DNA of 64,000 nt from Wolfiporia cocos (taxonomy: Eukaryota; Basidiomycota; Agaricomycetes; Polyporales; Phaeolaceae): assembly GCA_029448655.1 (NCBI GenBank), contig JACCLO010000011.1, forward strand, positions 2,170,001 to 2,234,000, read 5' to 3'. The notes beneath the pieces were generated by a model. That model was not told where the DNA came from. It worked only from the letters and a program-made list of their open reading frames with translations, and ran no database searches. This document shows positions 31,940 to 45,774 of the stretch, in pieces. Both the position numbers and the translations under genes were made by a program. The stretch's first letter is position 1. Each line of letters starts with the position of its first letter.

Positions 31940-32726
31940 ATGTCCGTGCTTGTATTGTTTCCATTTGCATGTATGGGCTTCATATAAAGTGAAGACTGGT
32001 ACCTATTAGTCGACGCGTTTGATGGAGCACCGCAGTCATGGGTGTAACGTAGTATTTGAAGCGGTATGACAACCGTAACTTATACGCTTGTTTGATAATT
32101 CAAAGGCCTGACTGCGCGGTGCCACAGAGTCACGTATCAATCGATCACACGTCCCATGCAAACGTCAGGGCATCAGGAAGATGCGGTGGGATAGTTCACT
32201 GATGCTGTCGCAGATAACACTTACCCTTCTAGGAGTCCTTCATCATTAGTGCAGATGATTAGGAGCTTACCTAGATAGGGTATGTGCTTGGATCACCTTG
32301 TCTTAATGCTCAGTAGTCATGAACAAAGACAGGCAACGAACATCGTAATGGAATAGTCATAAGCAGCGGTCTTCTGGACTAATAACATCTTCACCATCCT
32401 ACATAATCAGCCGGTGGATACCACTGAAACTAAGTGAGGATGACCAACGATAGTGTTCTTCGGAGAAGCTACACCTTGTTCGCGTATTTGTGCCGTAAAA
32501 GGACCAATGTTGGCTCTCTATAGGATAGAGATATGCGTGTGCACTGATGGTAATTGCTTATGGAACGAGCAGAGAGCAATGTGGTGGACAAGGAAGAGGA
32601 GAAATCCAATTCATCAAGCCATTGAGATGTTCAAAAGGAACCGCTGAAGTTGCCTTCAAAGCTGAACAGCTTTTGCAGGTTGGCTTTCAGTCTGGTATAG
32701 GGGAGGGGCTCAAAAACACGCACTTG
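31940..32726. other. Intergenic, convergent 3' ends
   Basis: About 790 bp between the desaturase and F-box gene stop codons. No gene or repeat was recognised. Confidence 0.45.
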
Positions 32727-34163
32727 TCAAGATAAACGTAGTCTGCCTCTCAGCAAGGGCGTAAGTTCGACGGCATGGTGTATCACAAAATCATGGCAGT
32801 CCACGATTGCAACGTCTGAGAGTGTGCAGATATTTATATCATCTGCGACTTTATCCGTATGCTGAACGCGGCGGCGCAGAACGTCTACAACGGCATCTCC
32901 CGAAATCCGCTGACAATTGTAGAGCTCTAACATAGTCAACCGGGGCAGACGAACCCGGGTTGACTCGTCGCTATCTATAGGGGTGAACGGTGCGAACATC
33001 CGAAGGACGTTGTTCGACATGTCGGATGCGACGATATAGAACTCCTGCAGGTACTGAAGGCGGTTGAAGCACCATAGGAAGTCCTTTGTGCGCATATCTG
33101 CGTAGTCCATCTGGAGAACTCGTAATGGCGGATCGCTGCGTTTGATGAGGGAGCGCAAGCCCATGCCCGTTGCGTGATCACTCCAGGGCGATTGTGAGGG
33201 GTCATGCGCCTCGTCATCACTATCGCCGTCCTCATGAGCGCTGGCATAGGGGTCCTGCTGGACTTCGAAGTCGACGTTTGTGTGTTCGAGGAAGAGCTCT
33301 TCCAGATTAGGCGCATGGATATGTGACAAGATAGTGCGTAACGCACATGTGCAGCGCAGAACGAGGTACTGCAAAGACAACAACGGAACGATAGGCAGTA
33401 CGGCCGATTTGTCATCGAAGCAGTCCTCGCGAGGGATACCGTAAAAGTAGAGGCGTTCGAGTAGCGGCGTGGCAAGGAGGAAATGGAGTAGATGTCCGGC
33501 CTTCGTAGATGCATGCAGCGTCTCGGTGACAGTGAGTGTAGTCAGATACAAGGGGGTGATACGTTGAGGTGGGGGCAGGACGCCCACCGATATACGCATG
33601 ATGTAATCGTTTTGCACGTAGGGCCGAGTGGAAGGGTAGCTTTCAAAAGCACGGCGTGGAGCCGCAATGCCGGGGAGGTGGTCGGGATTAGACGCACCTC
33701 GCATGGCGATGTCCAGGCATTGCAGCAAGCTACCGTCGCTGCTGTTGATGTGCTCGGAGATGTCAAGGGGCTGAATAGGATCGGTACATCTAACGGTACA
33801 AGATCTCCAGCGAGAAATATGGTGTAGGAGCGGTGATAGGAGTGGAAGGAGCATATCTCCAGATTCGAGAGCGACATGTATGGATATCGGAAGAGGTGTT
33901 GAACGCGTCAGCCATAGCGACGACTGCATACGCAAGGCTGCTAGAGTGTGCTTGTCCTTCAAAAATACATGCTGCCATACGTGCGGCGAGCTGAGGACTA
34001 TACTCCGCCAGTATTGACAAACGTGATCCAGTGAGAGTAGAATATATTCATCGTCAGGATCCTGGGCGCATAGCGCGAAGATGTCTAAGAGAATTTCAGG
34101 AGGCAACCGGTCAACAGGCGAAACGCGCAGGGAATCGGAGTCGTCCTGCACAGACGTCGACAT
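32727..34163 (-). CDS. F-box protein with leucine-rich C-terminal part
   Basis: A single 478-codon frame from ATG 34163. Residues about 18-62 form a clear F-box: VDRLPPEILLDIFALCAQDP, then LDHVCQYWRSIVLSSPHVWQ, with the LPPEIL, V-C-x-W-R and P-x-x-W pattern. The rest is irregular leucine-rich sequence (PLYLTTLTVTETLHAST, PLLSLQYLVLRC, NLEELFLEHTNVD, FNRLQYLQEFYIVASD, RLPRLTMLELYNCQRIS), typical of mushroom F-box proteins. An acidic loop (HEDGDSDDEAHDPSQS) sits mid-protein. Family role: substrate receptor of an SCF ubiquitin ligase; the target is unknown. It is divergent from the eS19 gene, with 442 bp between start codons. Confidence 0.88.
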   Translation of the reverse strand: MSTSVQDDSDSLRVSPVDRLPPEILLDIFALCAQDPDDEYILLSLDHVCQYWRSIVLSSPHVWQHVFLKDKHTLAALRMQSSLWLTRSTPLPISIHVALESGDMLLPLLSPLLHHISRWRSCTVRCTDPIQPLDISEHINSSDGSLLQCLDIAMRGASNPDHLPGIAAPRRAFESYPSTRPYVQNDYIMRISVGVLPPPQRITPLYLTTLTVTETLHASTKAGHLLHFLLATPLLERLYFYGIPREDCFDDKSAVLPIVPLLSLQYLVLRCTCALRTILSHIHAPNLEELFLEHTNVDFEVQQDPYASAHEDGDSDDEAHDPSQSPWSDHATGMGLRSLIKRSDPPLRVLQMDYADMRTKDFLWCFNRLQYLQEFYIVASDMSNNVLRMFAPFTPIDSDESTRVRLPRLTMLELYNCQRISGDAVVDVLRRRVQHTDKVADDINICTLSDVAIVDCHDFVIHHAVELTPLLRGRLRLS

Positions 34164-34605
34164 CGCGGTGTACTAGGCCACTGTAAGAAAGAGCTTCGCG
34201 AGCTGTGGTGGCGGCGCGATGTGAGCGAAGAAGGCGGGCGCTCGAGGCACGGTGCGTGCGAGTCGTGGGAATTCATCATCAACTAGACTGCCACTCAGTC
34301 GCCAAGAGCCAACTTCGAGCTCAGCTCGTAGTAAATATATCCGTGGCCAACCTCAGAGGAAGAAGAGCAGCATGCGTGACAACAGAACATCGAGCGCACA
34401 AGTCAGCGGCCATCCAAGAGGATTCGGATGCAGGAGGCGAAGATTGAGAAGGACGCGGACAACGCTGACTAAGCACAGAACTGCACAGAAGTGGGTGGCT
34501 GGCTTCGAACTCAATTTTTGCCGCCGATCCATCTACGCACCGCCGCCAACGTCGCGCCCGCCGCTGTCCCCGCCGTTCACAAGGTAAACCGTCCCCTTCA
34601 CCAAA
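34164..34605. other. Divergent promoter region (F-box gene / eS19)
   Basis: 442 bp between the two start codons. No clear TATA box was found; a pyrimidine-rich stretch (CCGTCCCCTTCACC) lies just upstream of the eS19 ATG. Confidence 0.4.
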
Positions 34606-35232
34606 ATGCCAGGCGTTCGCGACATCAGGTGAGTGCTACACGAAACTCGTGCGACCGAAGCACGGAAATCTGACGATCTGCATGTGCACCCCATTGCAGC
34701 GCAGAGGCCTTCATCTCTGCATACGCTTCTCACCTCAAGCGGTCCGGCAAGCTCGAGGTCCCCACTTGGGTGGACATCGTCAAGACTGGCGCATTCAAGG
34801 AGCTCGCGCCATATGACCCCGACTGGTACTATGTCCGCGCAGGTCCGCACGCCCGCTCCCTGGATTGCTCGCATGCGCTCATACTGTGACTTTCGCTGCT
34901 TAGCTGCGGTTGCGAGACATATCTACCTCCGGAAAGACGTTGGAGTTGGCGCTCTCACGAAGCTTCACGGTGGCCGCCACCGCCGTGGCAACCGTCCCTC
35001 CCACCATGCCGACTGCTCTGCGTCCGTCCAGCGCAAGATCTGCCAGTCGCTTGAGAAGATCGGCGTGCTTGAACAAACCGACAATGGAGGTCGCAGGCTC
35101 AGCCAAGACGGCCGACGTGACCTCGACCGCATTGCCACCGCCGTAGTGGAGGCAGCGCGGGAGGAGGAGGAAGAGGAGGAGGAGGAGGCTGAGGAGGCCG
35201 AGGCCGAGGCCGAGGCTGAGGAGGAGGAGTAG
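34606..35232 (+). CDS. RPS19: 40S ribosomal protein eS19 with acidic tail
   Basis: Component of the small ribosomal subunit, needed for 18S rRNA maturation. Exon 1 is very short (MPGVRDIS, from ATG 34606). Exon 2 carries [20 protein letters not shown] and [20 protein letters not shown], then DWYYVRA. Exon 3 starts [20 protein letters not shown] and continues [40 protein letters not shown] and [20 protein letters not shown]. These are the standard eS19 blocks. After RDLDRIA, where eS19 normally ends within a few residues, an extra tail of about 25 residues made almost only of Glu and Ala follows to the TAG at 35230-35232. Total length is about 163 residues against about 145 usual. Confidence 0.95.
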
Positions 35233-35840
35233 ACGCGCTACTCATCACGAGCATTGGCGGGAGGCGGGGCCGGTTCTGCGCTGGTCATCGACGTATGTAT
35301 TCGCATGAGCTTTCCTTTCTATTCTCACCGGTACGACACATGCGAGTCACCAAAATCTAGGCTGCAGTTCCTGTCGAGCATGTCGCAGTCTCGGTGGCGC
35401 CGACGACCAAGTGTCTGAGAAGAGCTCGCTCCCGCCGAATCAATGACATCGCCCGCCTGCATGACCTGCTCGATCAACCTGTGATTGTAACTCATAGTGT
35501 TGCAGCTGGCACATTACATGTCTTTGATCTCAGGCCACGTTGTTACATCGGATCCATTCGCAACGTCCTTTCCGCGCGCCCGCAGCACCACTCCAGCTAT
35601 AGCGCGAATTGGGATGCATTCTCGACCTCTACCAGACTTCTAGTCTACTTACAATGGCACCAGCACCCGTGCCGCACCCAGTGAGACCCAATGAGCCTTT
35701 TTCAGTCGCCCGCCCAACCGCGAGGCACAACCTCAACTGCGACCTCGAAGCCGAAAGCGATCGGGCGGTGGAGTAGCGTAATTGTACATATCGATATCGA
35801 GAGAGCGAACGCATATACAGCGAAAACAAAAGTGGAGAGT
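35233..35840. other. Intergenic, convergent 3' ends
   Basis: About 600 bp between eS19 and desaturase copy 2. One short plus-strand frame was seen but has no family support. Confidence 0.45.
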
Positions 35841-37601
35841 TCACGCGTCCTTGTCGAGCTCGATACCGGAGTCGCTCACGCTGTTGTCGGTGAGCACGGG
35901 GCGTGTCTGCGCGAGGCCGTATGCATTCTTGTAGAAGACGATGTCGCCCTCATCTTCAACGAACTAAACGAATGCAGCCGTGAGACCAATTCGAGAATAT
36001 GGAGGCATTCACGCGTACCTTGCACTGCCTGAAAACCCGGTACATCTCTGACCAGCCTCCAGGACGGCCCTGCAGCGGGACAAGACCAGCCTGAGCAAGA
36101 TGCTTGCGAAGTGCATCTGTCGCCTCCCATCTAATAATATCGTCAGCAATAGCATCTATCCACTATGGCTAGAATAACATACGCATGGTAGTGAGGAATC
36201 TTGCTCGAAACGTGGTGCGCGACATGGGTTTCGGAGATACCGTGCGTAAGGTGTGCGCCGAGCCAGCCCATGATACGTCCACAATCACCAAGCAGGTTGC
36301 GATCGAGGGTAGCAAGCGCACCGCGAGGGAACGTGAATTCAGAAGCGCGGTAGTGGGGAAGCAGGGGGTCGGTGTGTTGCAGGAAGGTGATCAGCACGAG
36401 CCAGTGGTTCACCCTGAATGCAGCCAGTGAGTGTCGAAGCAGCATCAACGACGAGACAACCGTACCAGAGGTAAGGAACAAGGTAAACTCGGAATACCTC
36501 CGCAAAGCCCCTGTAGTAGATCGCAGTGATGACAGCGGCGAGCCAGAACACGATGCCGAGATCCGAGATCAGAATCTGGTCACGGTGGTGGGGAGCGAAC
36601 ATCACGGCAGACGGCTTGAAGTCTAAAGGTTGCGTCAGAGCTGAGATGGACGCAGGTTGATCTAGTAGTACGTACGGTTGGTGCCAGAGGGGTACCTCTT
36701 CTGTCCGGAGGCATTCGTACCAATGTACATCGGCCAACCGACCAACTGAACACAGTTGTGGTAAACTTTGCCTGCCCAGAGAATGCCGTATCGTACATAC
36801 CAGGTAGCTAGTAGCACCAAGAGCAGCACCGATGGGCGAGTCGCCCAACGCCTCGTAGAGTTCGCGTTTGACTTCCTCGGTGACACTTGAGCCCCACAGA
36901 TCCTCCTTGGTAGAATCAAACGGCGGCAGGCCCAGCTGCGAGCGCGTCTTGGGCACGAAGACCTGGTCCTGGGTCATGTGGCCAGTGGAGGCATGGTGCT
37001 TCGCGTGTGTGATGCGCCACGAGTGGTAAGGGACGCCGAGTCTACAGCGCGATCACATGTCAAACGCGTCGCGGTGTCCCATGTAGATGCCAGGTACGCA
37101 CCCGGAATGAAGGACCCATCCAACAGCGTTGTTGAGAGCCTTGGACTCGGAGAAGGCTTGGTGACCACACTCGTGCGCGATGACCCAGAGGCCAGTCATG
37201 ACGAGGCCGTTAGCGAACCCGTACAGCGCCCAAAGGGCGACACGCGCGAACGCGTAGAGGTACGGGTTGGGTAGGCTGACGAACTCCGATGCGATACGCG
37301 CGTCGAGGAAGGTAGCCGCCTTGTAGATGCAGGCGACGAGGAAGAGGTCATAGACGCTACCAAGCCATTCTCAATACGCGCAGAAAAAAAGCCGGGATGT
37401 ATACATACACATAGCTTGCAGACCGGAGAGCAGACCGCCTGTGGCAATGTGCACTATCCAGGATGCCACGTCAGATTCTCTCATATCCACAAGGTGCCCA
37501 ACATACGGAATTGCAGACAGCAGGTCTTTTATGCTCAAGTCCGGAATGGGAAAGGGAGTTTGTTCGACGGTGGTCCTCGCGTCGGAGGTCTCTTTGGCCA
37601 T
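35841..37601 (-). CDS. FAD2: Delta-12 fatty acid desaturase (copy 2)
   Basis: Start at ATG 37601: MAKETSDARTTVEQTPFPIP, then LSIKDLLSAIP joined across an intron to AHCHRRSALRSASYV. It continues YDLFLVACIYKAATFLDARI, WVIAHECGHQAFSES (box 1), HSWRITHAKHHASTGH (box 2), MTQDQVFVPKTRSQLGLPPF, SSVTEEVKRELYEALGDSPI, SETHVAHHVSSKIPHYHA (box 3), FVEDEGDIVFYKNAYGLAQT and the C-terminus SGIELDKDA (TGA at 35843-35841). The reaction is as for copy 1. The two copies differ most at the N-terminus and in the last 15 residues. They face each other across 3.9 kb with two unrelated genes between, so the duplication is inverted and probably old. Confidence 0.92.
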
Positions 37602-39160
37602 GGCTGCGGAAAGAGAGGAGGGAAACGGGGGGCCAGCCGTCGGTCGTCTCTGAGAGGGGAAAGGACAAGGGGCGGCACAAAAAACATCGTGTTTGCCAGT
37701 TTTAATAACATGGGGCAGCCAGGCGCCGGTTTTTGGCGACGGCGCTTGCCGACCCAATCTGTCCGTTGGGGCATCAAATATTGCCTCGGCGCGTGTCCTC
37801 CACCACCCTCTCCTCACTGCTCCAGCCAAAGTCTACGCCTTTCCAACTGCTCCAGACTCGCTCTCGAAGTTGGCTGCTGTAGCGAGCTCACCACTTCTCT
37901 GTTATCCGCTGCCTTCCGATGCGGGCGTCGTCCCACATCATAGGACTGCTTTCACGTGAGAATGCATGTTCTGAGTGATCCTGCAGGACACTCTAGCGCA
38001 CAACCGCGCACATCTATCAACACGTTGATCTCCCATTAAGTGTCACTTGACACGAGTCTACTCCATGGATTTGCTGGCGATCCTCCGAAAGTGCGCCGTT
38101 CAGCGACTGACCTCCAAAGACTTCCTTGCGGAGCTAATAGCAGGTGGATGTCTCGGGGGAAAAGCCCATAGCGCCAATCTGTTAGATTGAATGCGCAGCC
38201 ATACCTGCATTGCTCCAATCAGCAACAGTCCATCGAGAAGTGCAGGCTACCCGGACAGAACCTACTAATTCTCGCACTCGTGAGCACTCGTTTCAGATAG
38301 TGCTTCCCAGCCTCGAGCTCGCTGCTCCGTGCCAGCACGGTGGGACTAATTATCGAGCGTTTGACAAGGTTCTATAAAACGTTGTGCGGACAGTAACTTG
38401 CCGAATATTGTCCTGAGACATCTAAACGGAGTAGCGCAGGGCCCCGATACGCTCCCACTCACTCATTGGCTGGGATAGCATCACATATCGATGCTTCCAC
38501 CGCTCTTTTGGCTCAAGAGTGGTGCTATCAGACCTAGTAGAGCGTTCATGACAGTTACGTGTCAATTGGCCATGATTGCAATGTTCGCTCTGGACGGGAT
38601 TATGAATTGCAAGAGTACGTTTGACGCTACCAGCTACAGCCGCATCTTCGACCCTGTTCCCTCTTATGATGATGTGAGAGCTGTAGCAAGTCGGTGAACA
38701 GCCATCTCCTTCGCTTGGATTTTTACCCCCACACGTGGAACACATGGCATCTCGCCCCTCATACGTGCTCAGGACACTCCGCGTATCTGTTTTGGAACCG
38801 TCGAATAACATTGTGAGTGTCTGTTGGTGGCCGAAAGCATGCAAGATGTAGGCAGTGCAATCACGATTGCAATCCATACGCGGTGCACTCAAGTGTTGGT
38901 CTAAGTGCGTTCAGTGTCAATGCATTCTTCAACGCGTAGCTGTTGCAGTCAAATGTTCAGCGGACCCGTACGTCCTCCCCTAGACATGGCAAAGAGAGCT
39001 GCGGGGTAATTGCGCTCGATCTGCTCCGATCTAGATCGGGGAGAGCCGTCCATCACTGCACTTGCCAGATTTGTAGAGAACACTCAGGCGCCTACGGACC
39101 GAACAAGTCAAGCGAGTAAAAGTACTCACTGATACGAATAAACACTTCTCGCTTCCCCTC
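37602..39160. other. Intergenic, no gene seen
   Basis: 1.56 kb between divergent genes (desaturase copy 2 and AMP deaminase). A 156-codon minus-strand frame at 38422-38892 lacks family resemblance and was not accepted. Confidence 0.4.
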
Positions 39161-42100
39161 ATGGCCGCCACTCGTGAAGATATCCAGGCGCAGGTGGATA
39201 GCGATGACGATCGTCGTACACCGCGTACTCGGAGCTCCTCGCAGGAGTCGGCTTTAATGAGCCCACCCGGTGTCCACATCCCCGACGGCCAGGACGGGTT
39301 CTTTGGGTACAGCGAGGAAAAGTCGTTGCACCACGTACGTCTATCACCAGAGAGCTCTGACTGGCACCGCGCAGGGTGATATGGACCACTTTGCCCAGAT
39401 TGAGGAGAAGATGTGGGCGCACAGACGCGGATCCGACGCTGCAACAGCCTCAAGACCTGTCTCTGCGTTGGGCTCACCGCACATCCATGCAGATCCTCAC
39501 GCCGAAGGCCCTGCTTCCTACACGAGCAACTACAAGCTATCTACAATACCCGAGCCCATGCTCTCGGTGCCTTTGGCAGGAGCTGCCGAGCAGCATTGGC
39601 CTTTGCCGCAGACGCATGGTAATGCACAGACCAACCAGGGGTGCATATGCTAACACCTACGTCAGAGCCAGCTATATCTTCCGAGTTCCACGCGATCTTT
39701 GAGTCATTTCAGAAGTGCTTAGAGCTCCGAGACAAGTATATGCTTCGCTCTGGCCAGAGGCTTGGTTTCAATCCCAAAGACCATGATGGCATGTTCACTG
39801 GCCTGGATGAGGATATTGCTGGTGTATCTGGCGTGCGTCCTGATGCAGACTACGCGAACCGTGTACCACCGAAAAGCCCATTCAGTAAATGGAGAATATA
39901 TCCGAAGCCTCCTCCGCCCCACTGGCACTGGAAAGGCAACAATACAGTTGTCCCAAGCCACTCCGGCCATGACGATTCCTACGAGGAACAATTCGAGTTT
40001 CAGAACTGCGAGATCCCCGCCCCCGACTCTTACCGCTTTGAGCTGGACGAAAAGGGTGTCTTTCAGGTGTACGCGAAGCCGGACGGTAAGTGCCTCCAGT
40101 GCTTGCCATCGCCCATGTTGACGGCGCAGATACATAAGACGACAAGCCTGTATTTGATATACCGAGTATCAGAGAGTACTTCATGGACCTGGAATATGTC
40201 CTTGGCGTGATCTCCGACGGTCCTACTAAGAGCTTTGCGTTCCGCAGGCTGAACTATCTGACGAGCAAGTTCACTATGTACAGCCTACTGAATGAAACAC
40301 AAGAATTGGCGGACATGAAAGTTCGTCAAGAATTCTTTGTTTCATACGCGTCTATTGACGGACATTGCGCCGCAGAGAGTGCCTCACCGGTTTGTGTGAC
40401 GTTCCGCAATGATCGCACCTTCTGAAGCCTGAGCATCAGTGACTTTTACAACGTCCGCAAAGTTGATACCCATGTGCACCACTCAAGTAGCATGAACCAA
40501 AAACACCTTCTCCGATTTATCAAATCGAAGATGAAGCGCAATCCCCACGTAGGTACTATACGGTCCACCTGCTACTGTACGATTGAATGCATGTATGCAG
40601 GATGTTGTCATCTTTCGCGATGGCAAAGAGTTGACTTTGGAAGAAGTCTTCAAGTCGCTCAACCTGACCGCATACGATCTTTCAATCGACACGCTTGATA
40701 TGCATGCGCACCAAGATTCATTCCATCGTTTTGACAAGTTCAACTTGAAGTATAACCCGATTGGGGAGTCACGACTACGTGAAATTTTCTTGAAAACAGA
40801 TAACTACATCGCCGGTAGATATCTAGCAGAACTCACAAAGGGTCAGAGTATGCTCGTTATCAGTTGAACTCACCCCCTGATGATATTGCAATAGAGGTGA
40901 TGACTGATCTCGAGCAAAGCAAATATCAAGTAAGTGCATGCATCGTCTCACTGATCGGTTTTCTTATCCTTCCAAACCCAAAGAATTGTGAATGGCGTGT
41001 CAGTATTTATGGACGGATCCCAGGAGAATGGGACAATTTGGCGAAGTGGATCGTACACAACAAGCTATACTCTCACAACGTCCGCTGGCTTGTCCAAGTT
41101 CCGCGCTTGTACGACGTATACAAAGAAAGCGGGTCCATTGAGACGTTCGAGGACATTGTGCGCAGTGAGTGGATAAAATGCTTGCACTCCATGGATTTAC
41201 TTTACCTAGGTACTTCTGTATCAGACGTTTTTCGGCCGTTGTTCGAGGTGACCCACGATCCTTCGTCTCACCCTGAACTGCATGTCTTCTTGCAGCGAGT
41301 CATTGGCTTCGACACCGTGGACGACGAGTCCAAGGCTGAGAGACGCTTCCATAGGAAGTTCCCTTTTCCAAAATTGTGGAACGCAAAAGAGTCTCCACCA
41401 TACTCCTACTGGTACGTGTCCATATAATAGCATACACGCACGGATGTCTTATTGCAGTAATAATACAGGGTGTACTATATGTTCGCCAACATGGCTAGCC
41501 TCAACAATTGGCGACGTGCTCGAGGATTCAGTATGTCTTCCATGCGAAAGCTACATGCTACTCAACTTTTGATGCTCCCTCGCTCCAAGATACATTCGTG
41601 TTCCGTCCGCACAGCGGAGAGGCAGGGGACACCGACCACCTGACCTCAGCCTTCCTGACGGCTCACTCCATCTCTCACGGGATCCTCCTTCGCAAGGTTC
41701 CCGCACTCCAGTACCTGTTCTATCTGAGGCAGATTGGGATAGCAATGAGTCCCCTCAGTAACAACGCCTTGTTCCTGACCTACGAGCGGAATCCCCTGCC
41801 GGATTTCTTCAAAGTCGGGCTCAATGTCAGTCTGAGCACAGACGACCCTCTGCAGTTCCATTTCACAAAGGCATGCATATCTGCTATCTCCGGTTGGCCA
41901 TGTTCTTAGCTTGCTTCAGGAACCGTTGCTTGAGGAGTACAGTGTCGCGGCTCATGTGCGCGTCAACCTCTTTTGATCACAGCGTCCATGCCTGACTGCG
42001 AAGCGACAGATTTACAAGTTGCCCCAAAGTTCACTTGCCGAGCTTGCACGCAACTCGGTCATCCAGAGTGGGTTCGAGATGGAGGTCAAGCGCCATTGGC

Positions 42101-42297
42101 TTGGGCAACACTGGTACCTCCCGGGTGCAGCCGGAAACGACATCCACAAGGTGAGTAAGTGGTATTCTTCCCATGACTGCACATCTAACTGCGCTTAGAC
42201 AAATGTTCCCAACCTAAGGCTCGAGTACAGGCGTCAGACTTTGGTTGAAGAGCTCACGATGCTCAGAACGACAAGCAAGAGCAATCCTGTGACCTGA
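39161..42297 (+). CDS. AMD1: AMP deaminase
   Basis: Hydrolyses AMP to IMP and ammonia in purine interconversion. It starts at ATG 39161 with a disordered N-terminus ([20 protein letters not shown], then Ser/Pro-rich). Conserved regions in order: [40 protein letters not shown] and the metal-site motif [20 protein letters not shown]. Then come [115 protein letters not shown], the active-site motif [20 protein letters not shown] and [12 protein letters not shown]. The stop is TGA 42295-42297. At least nine short introns interrupt it. All motifs expected of a functional enzyme are seen. Confidence 0.95.
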
Positions 42298-43265
42298 GCG
42301 ACTTGTCCTCTGTCTGACCTAACTCTCGCACGTGAATGTAGTTCTGTGGGAGATAAACCGATGCTGCGAATCTCGGTGACACTATTTCAGCGAATATTCA
42401 CTGCATGAGAGCATACGATCTCATACAAGGTTCAACATCTCCTCCAAATATTAGCATCAAAATGATCCACACATCAGCCCATATACAGCCTCCATCATGG
42501 ACTCGAACAGGGAAAGCACGAAGAAGACTCACACAATCGTATCCTCATATTACAGATAAAGCAGTTGACTCTGTCGACCTCCGTGGATCGTGCGAGCGCT
42601 CATCACAAGTCCGCGCAGCCCATGTTGGGGTCATCATGATTCGTGATATGCAGTCGAAAGGAAAACGTTTTGAACCGTCGTCCGCATCAGTCTTCAAGCT
42701 TCAAGCTTCACTGCTCAACATGGCATCGACCGAGGCAAGCAATCGTGGCTATCAGCAGACTCACAGGACTGGTGTTCAAAGCTTCACCTGTCGGTGGCAC
42801 TTGCAGTTGGCTTTGGCCGATATGTTCTTAAAGAGGCGTTATCTCATAACGCAGTCATACGTCTGTCCGACGTCTAACGCTGCTATAAACCGGGAGGTCC
42901 AGAAAGTGATGGCTTGATCAGAGAGTAGCACTTGTTACATGACTCCGATATTGGAAGCATGGCGCGGCACTAATCGAGACCTTCTATAAGGCTTGCGCAC
43001 CGATCTCTCGTCGAAAGCCGATTTAGACTAAGAAATTAGCAACCTCAAGGCCTATGTCCAAAGCGGAGCTTGATTGCCAGTACCATGAAGAACATCGGTA
43101 AATCACCTATATGCACGACTGACCGGTTCTTCTACTCGTGGATCTACGGTAAAAATACATCATTTCCTGGGGATTCCAATACACAATTAGGCCGAATCAG
43201 TTTCATGCGTGACGCATGTAATCACACTATACTACATGCTCAGCTTCCCCACGGCTAACGATAGC
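42298..43265. other. Intergenic, convergent 3' ends
   Basis: About 970 bp between AMP deaminase and pyruvate decarboxylase stop codons. A 170-codon plus-strand frame (42405-42917) shows no recognisable family and was not accepted. Confidence 0.4.
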
Positions 43266-45704
<2,439 letters not shown>

Positions 45705-45766
45705 GATTGGGTCTAGCGGATTGTATGCGAGGTAGTGTTTGAGGGGGCAGTTGTTGGTGTGGGGGG

Positions 45767-45774
45767 TTATATAG
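45767..45774 (-). promoter_or_regulatory. TATA box of pyruvate decarboxylase
   Basis: Read on the minus strand: CCTATATAACC. It lies about 63-70 bp upstream of the ATG at 45704 and supports that start, including the N-terminal extension. Confidence 0.6.

Noticed and set aside
35394..35684. 96-codon plus-strand frame between eS19 and desaturase copy 2
   Set aside because: No family resemblance; it sits in the convergent 3' region of two well-supported genes.
38422..38892. 156-codon minus-strand frame with several cysteines
   Set aside because: No recognisable family, no splice context and no promoter sign; best treated as chance.
42405..42917. 170-codon plus-strand frame downstream of AMP deaminase
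   Set aside because: Composition is not protein-like, with no motif; it lies in convergent 3' sequence.
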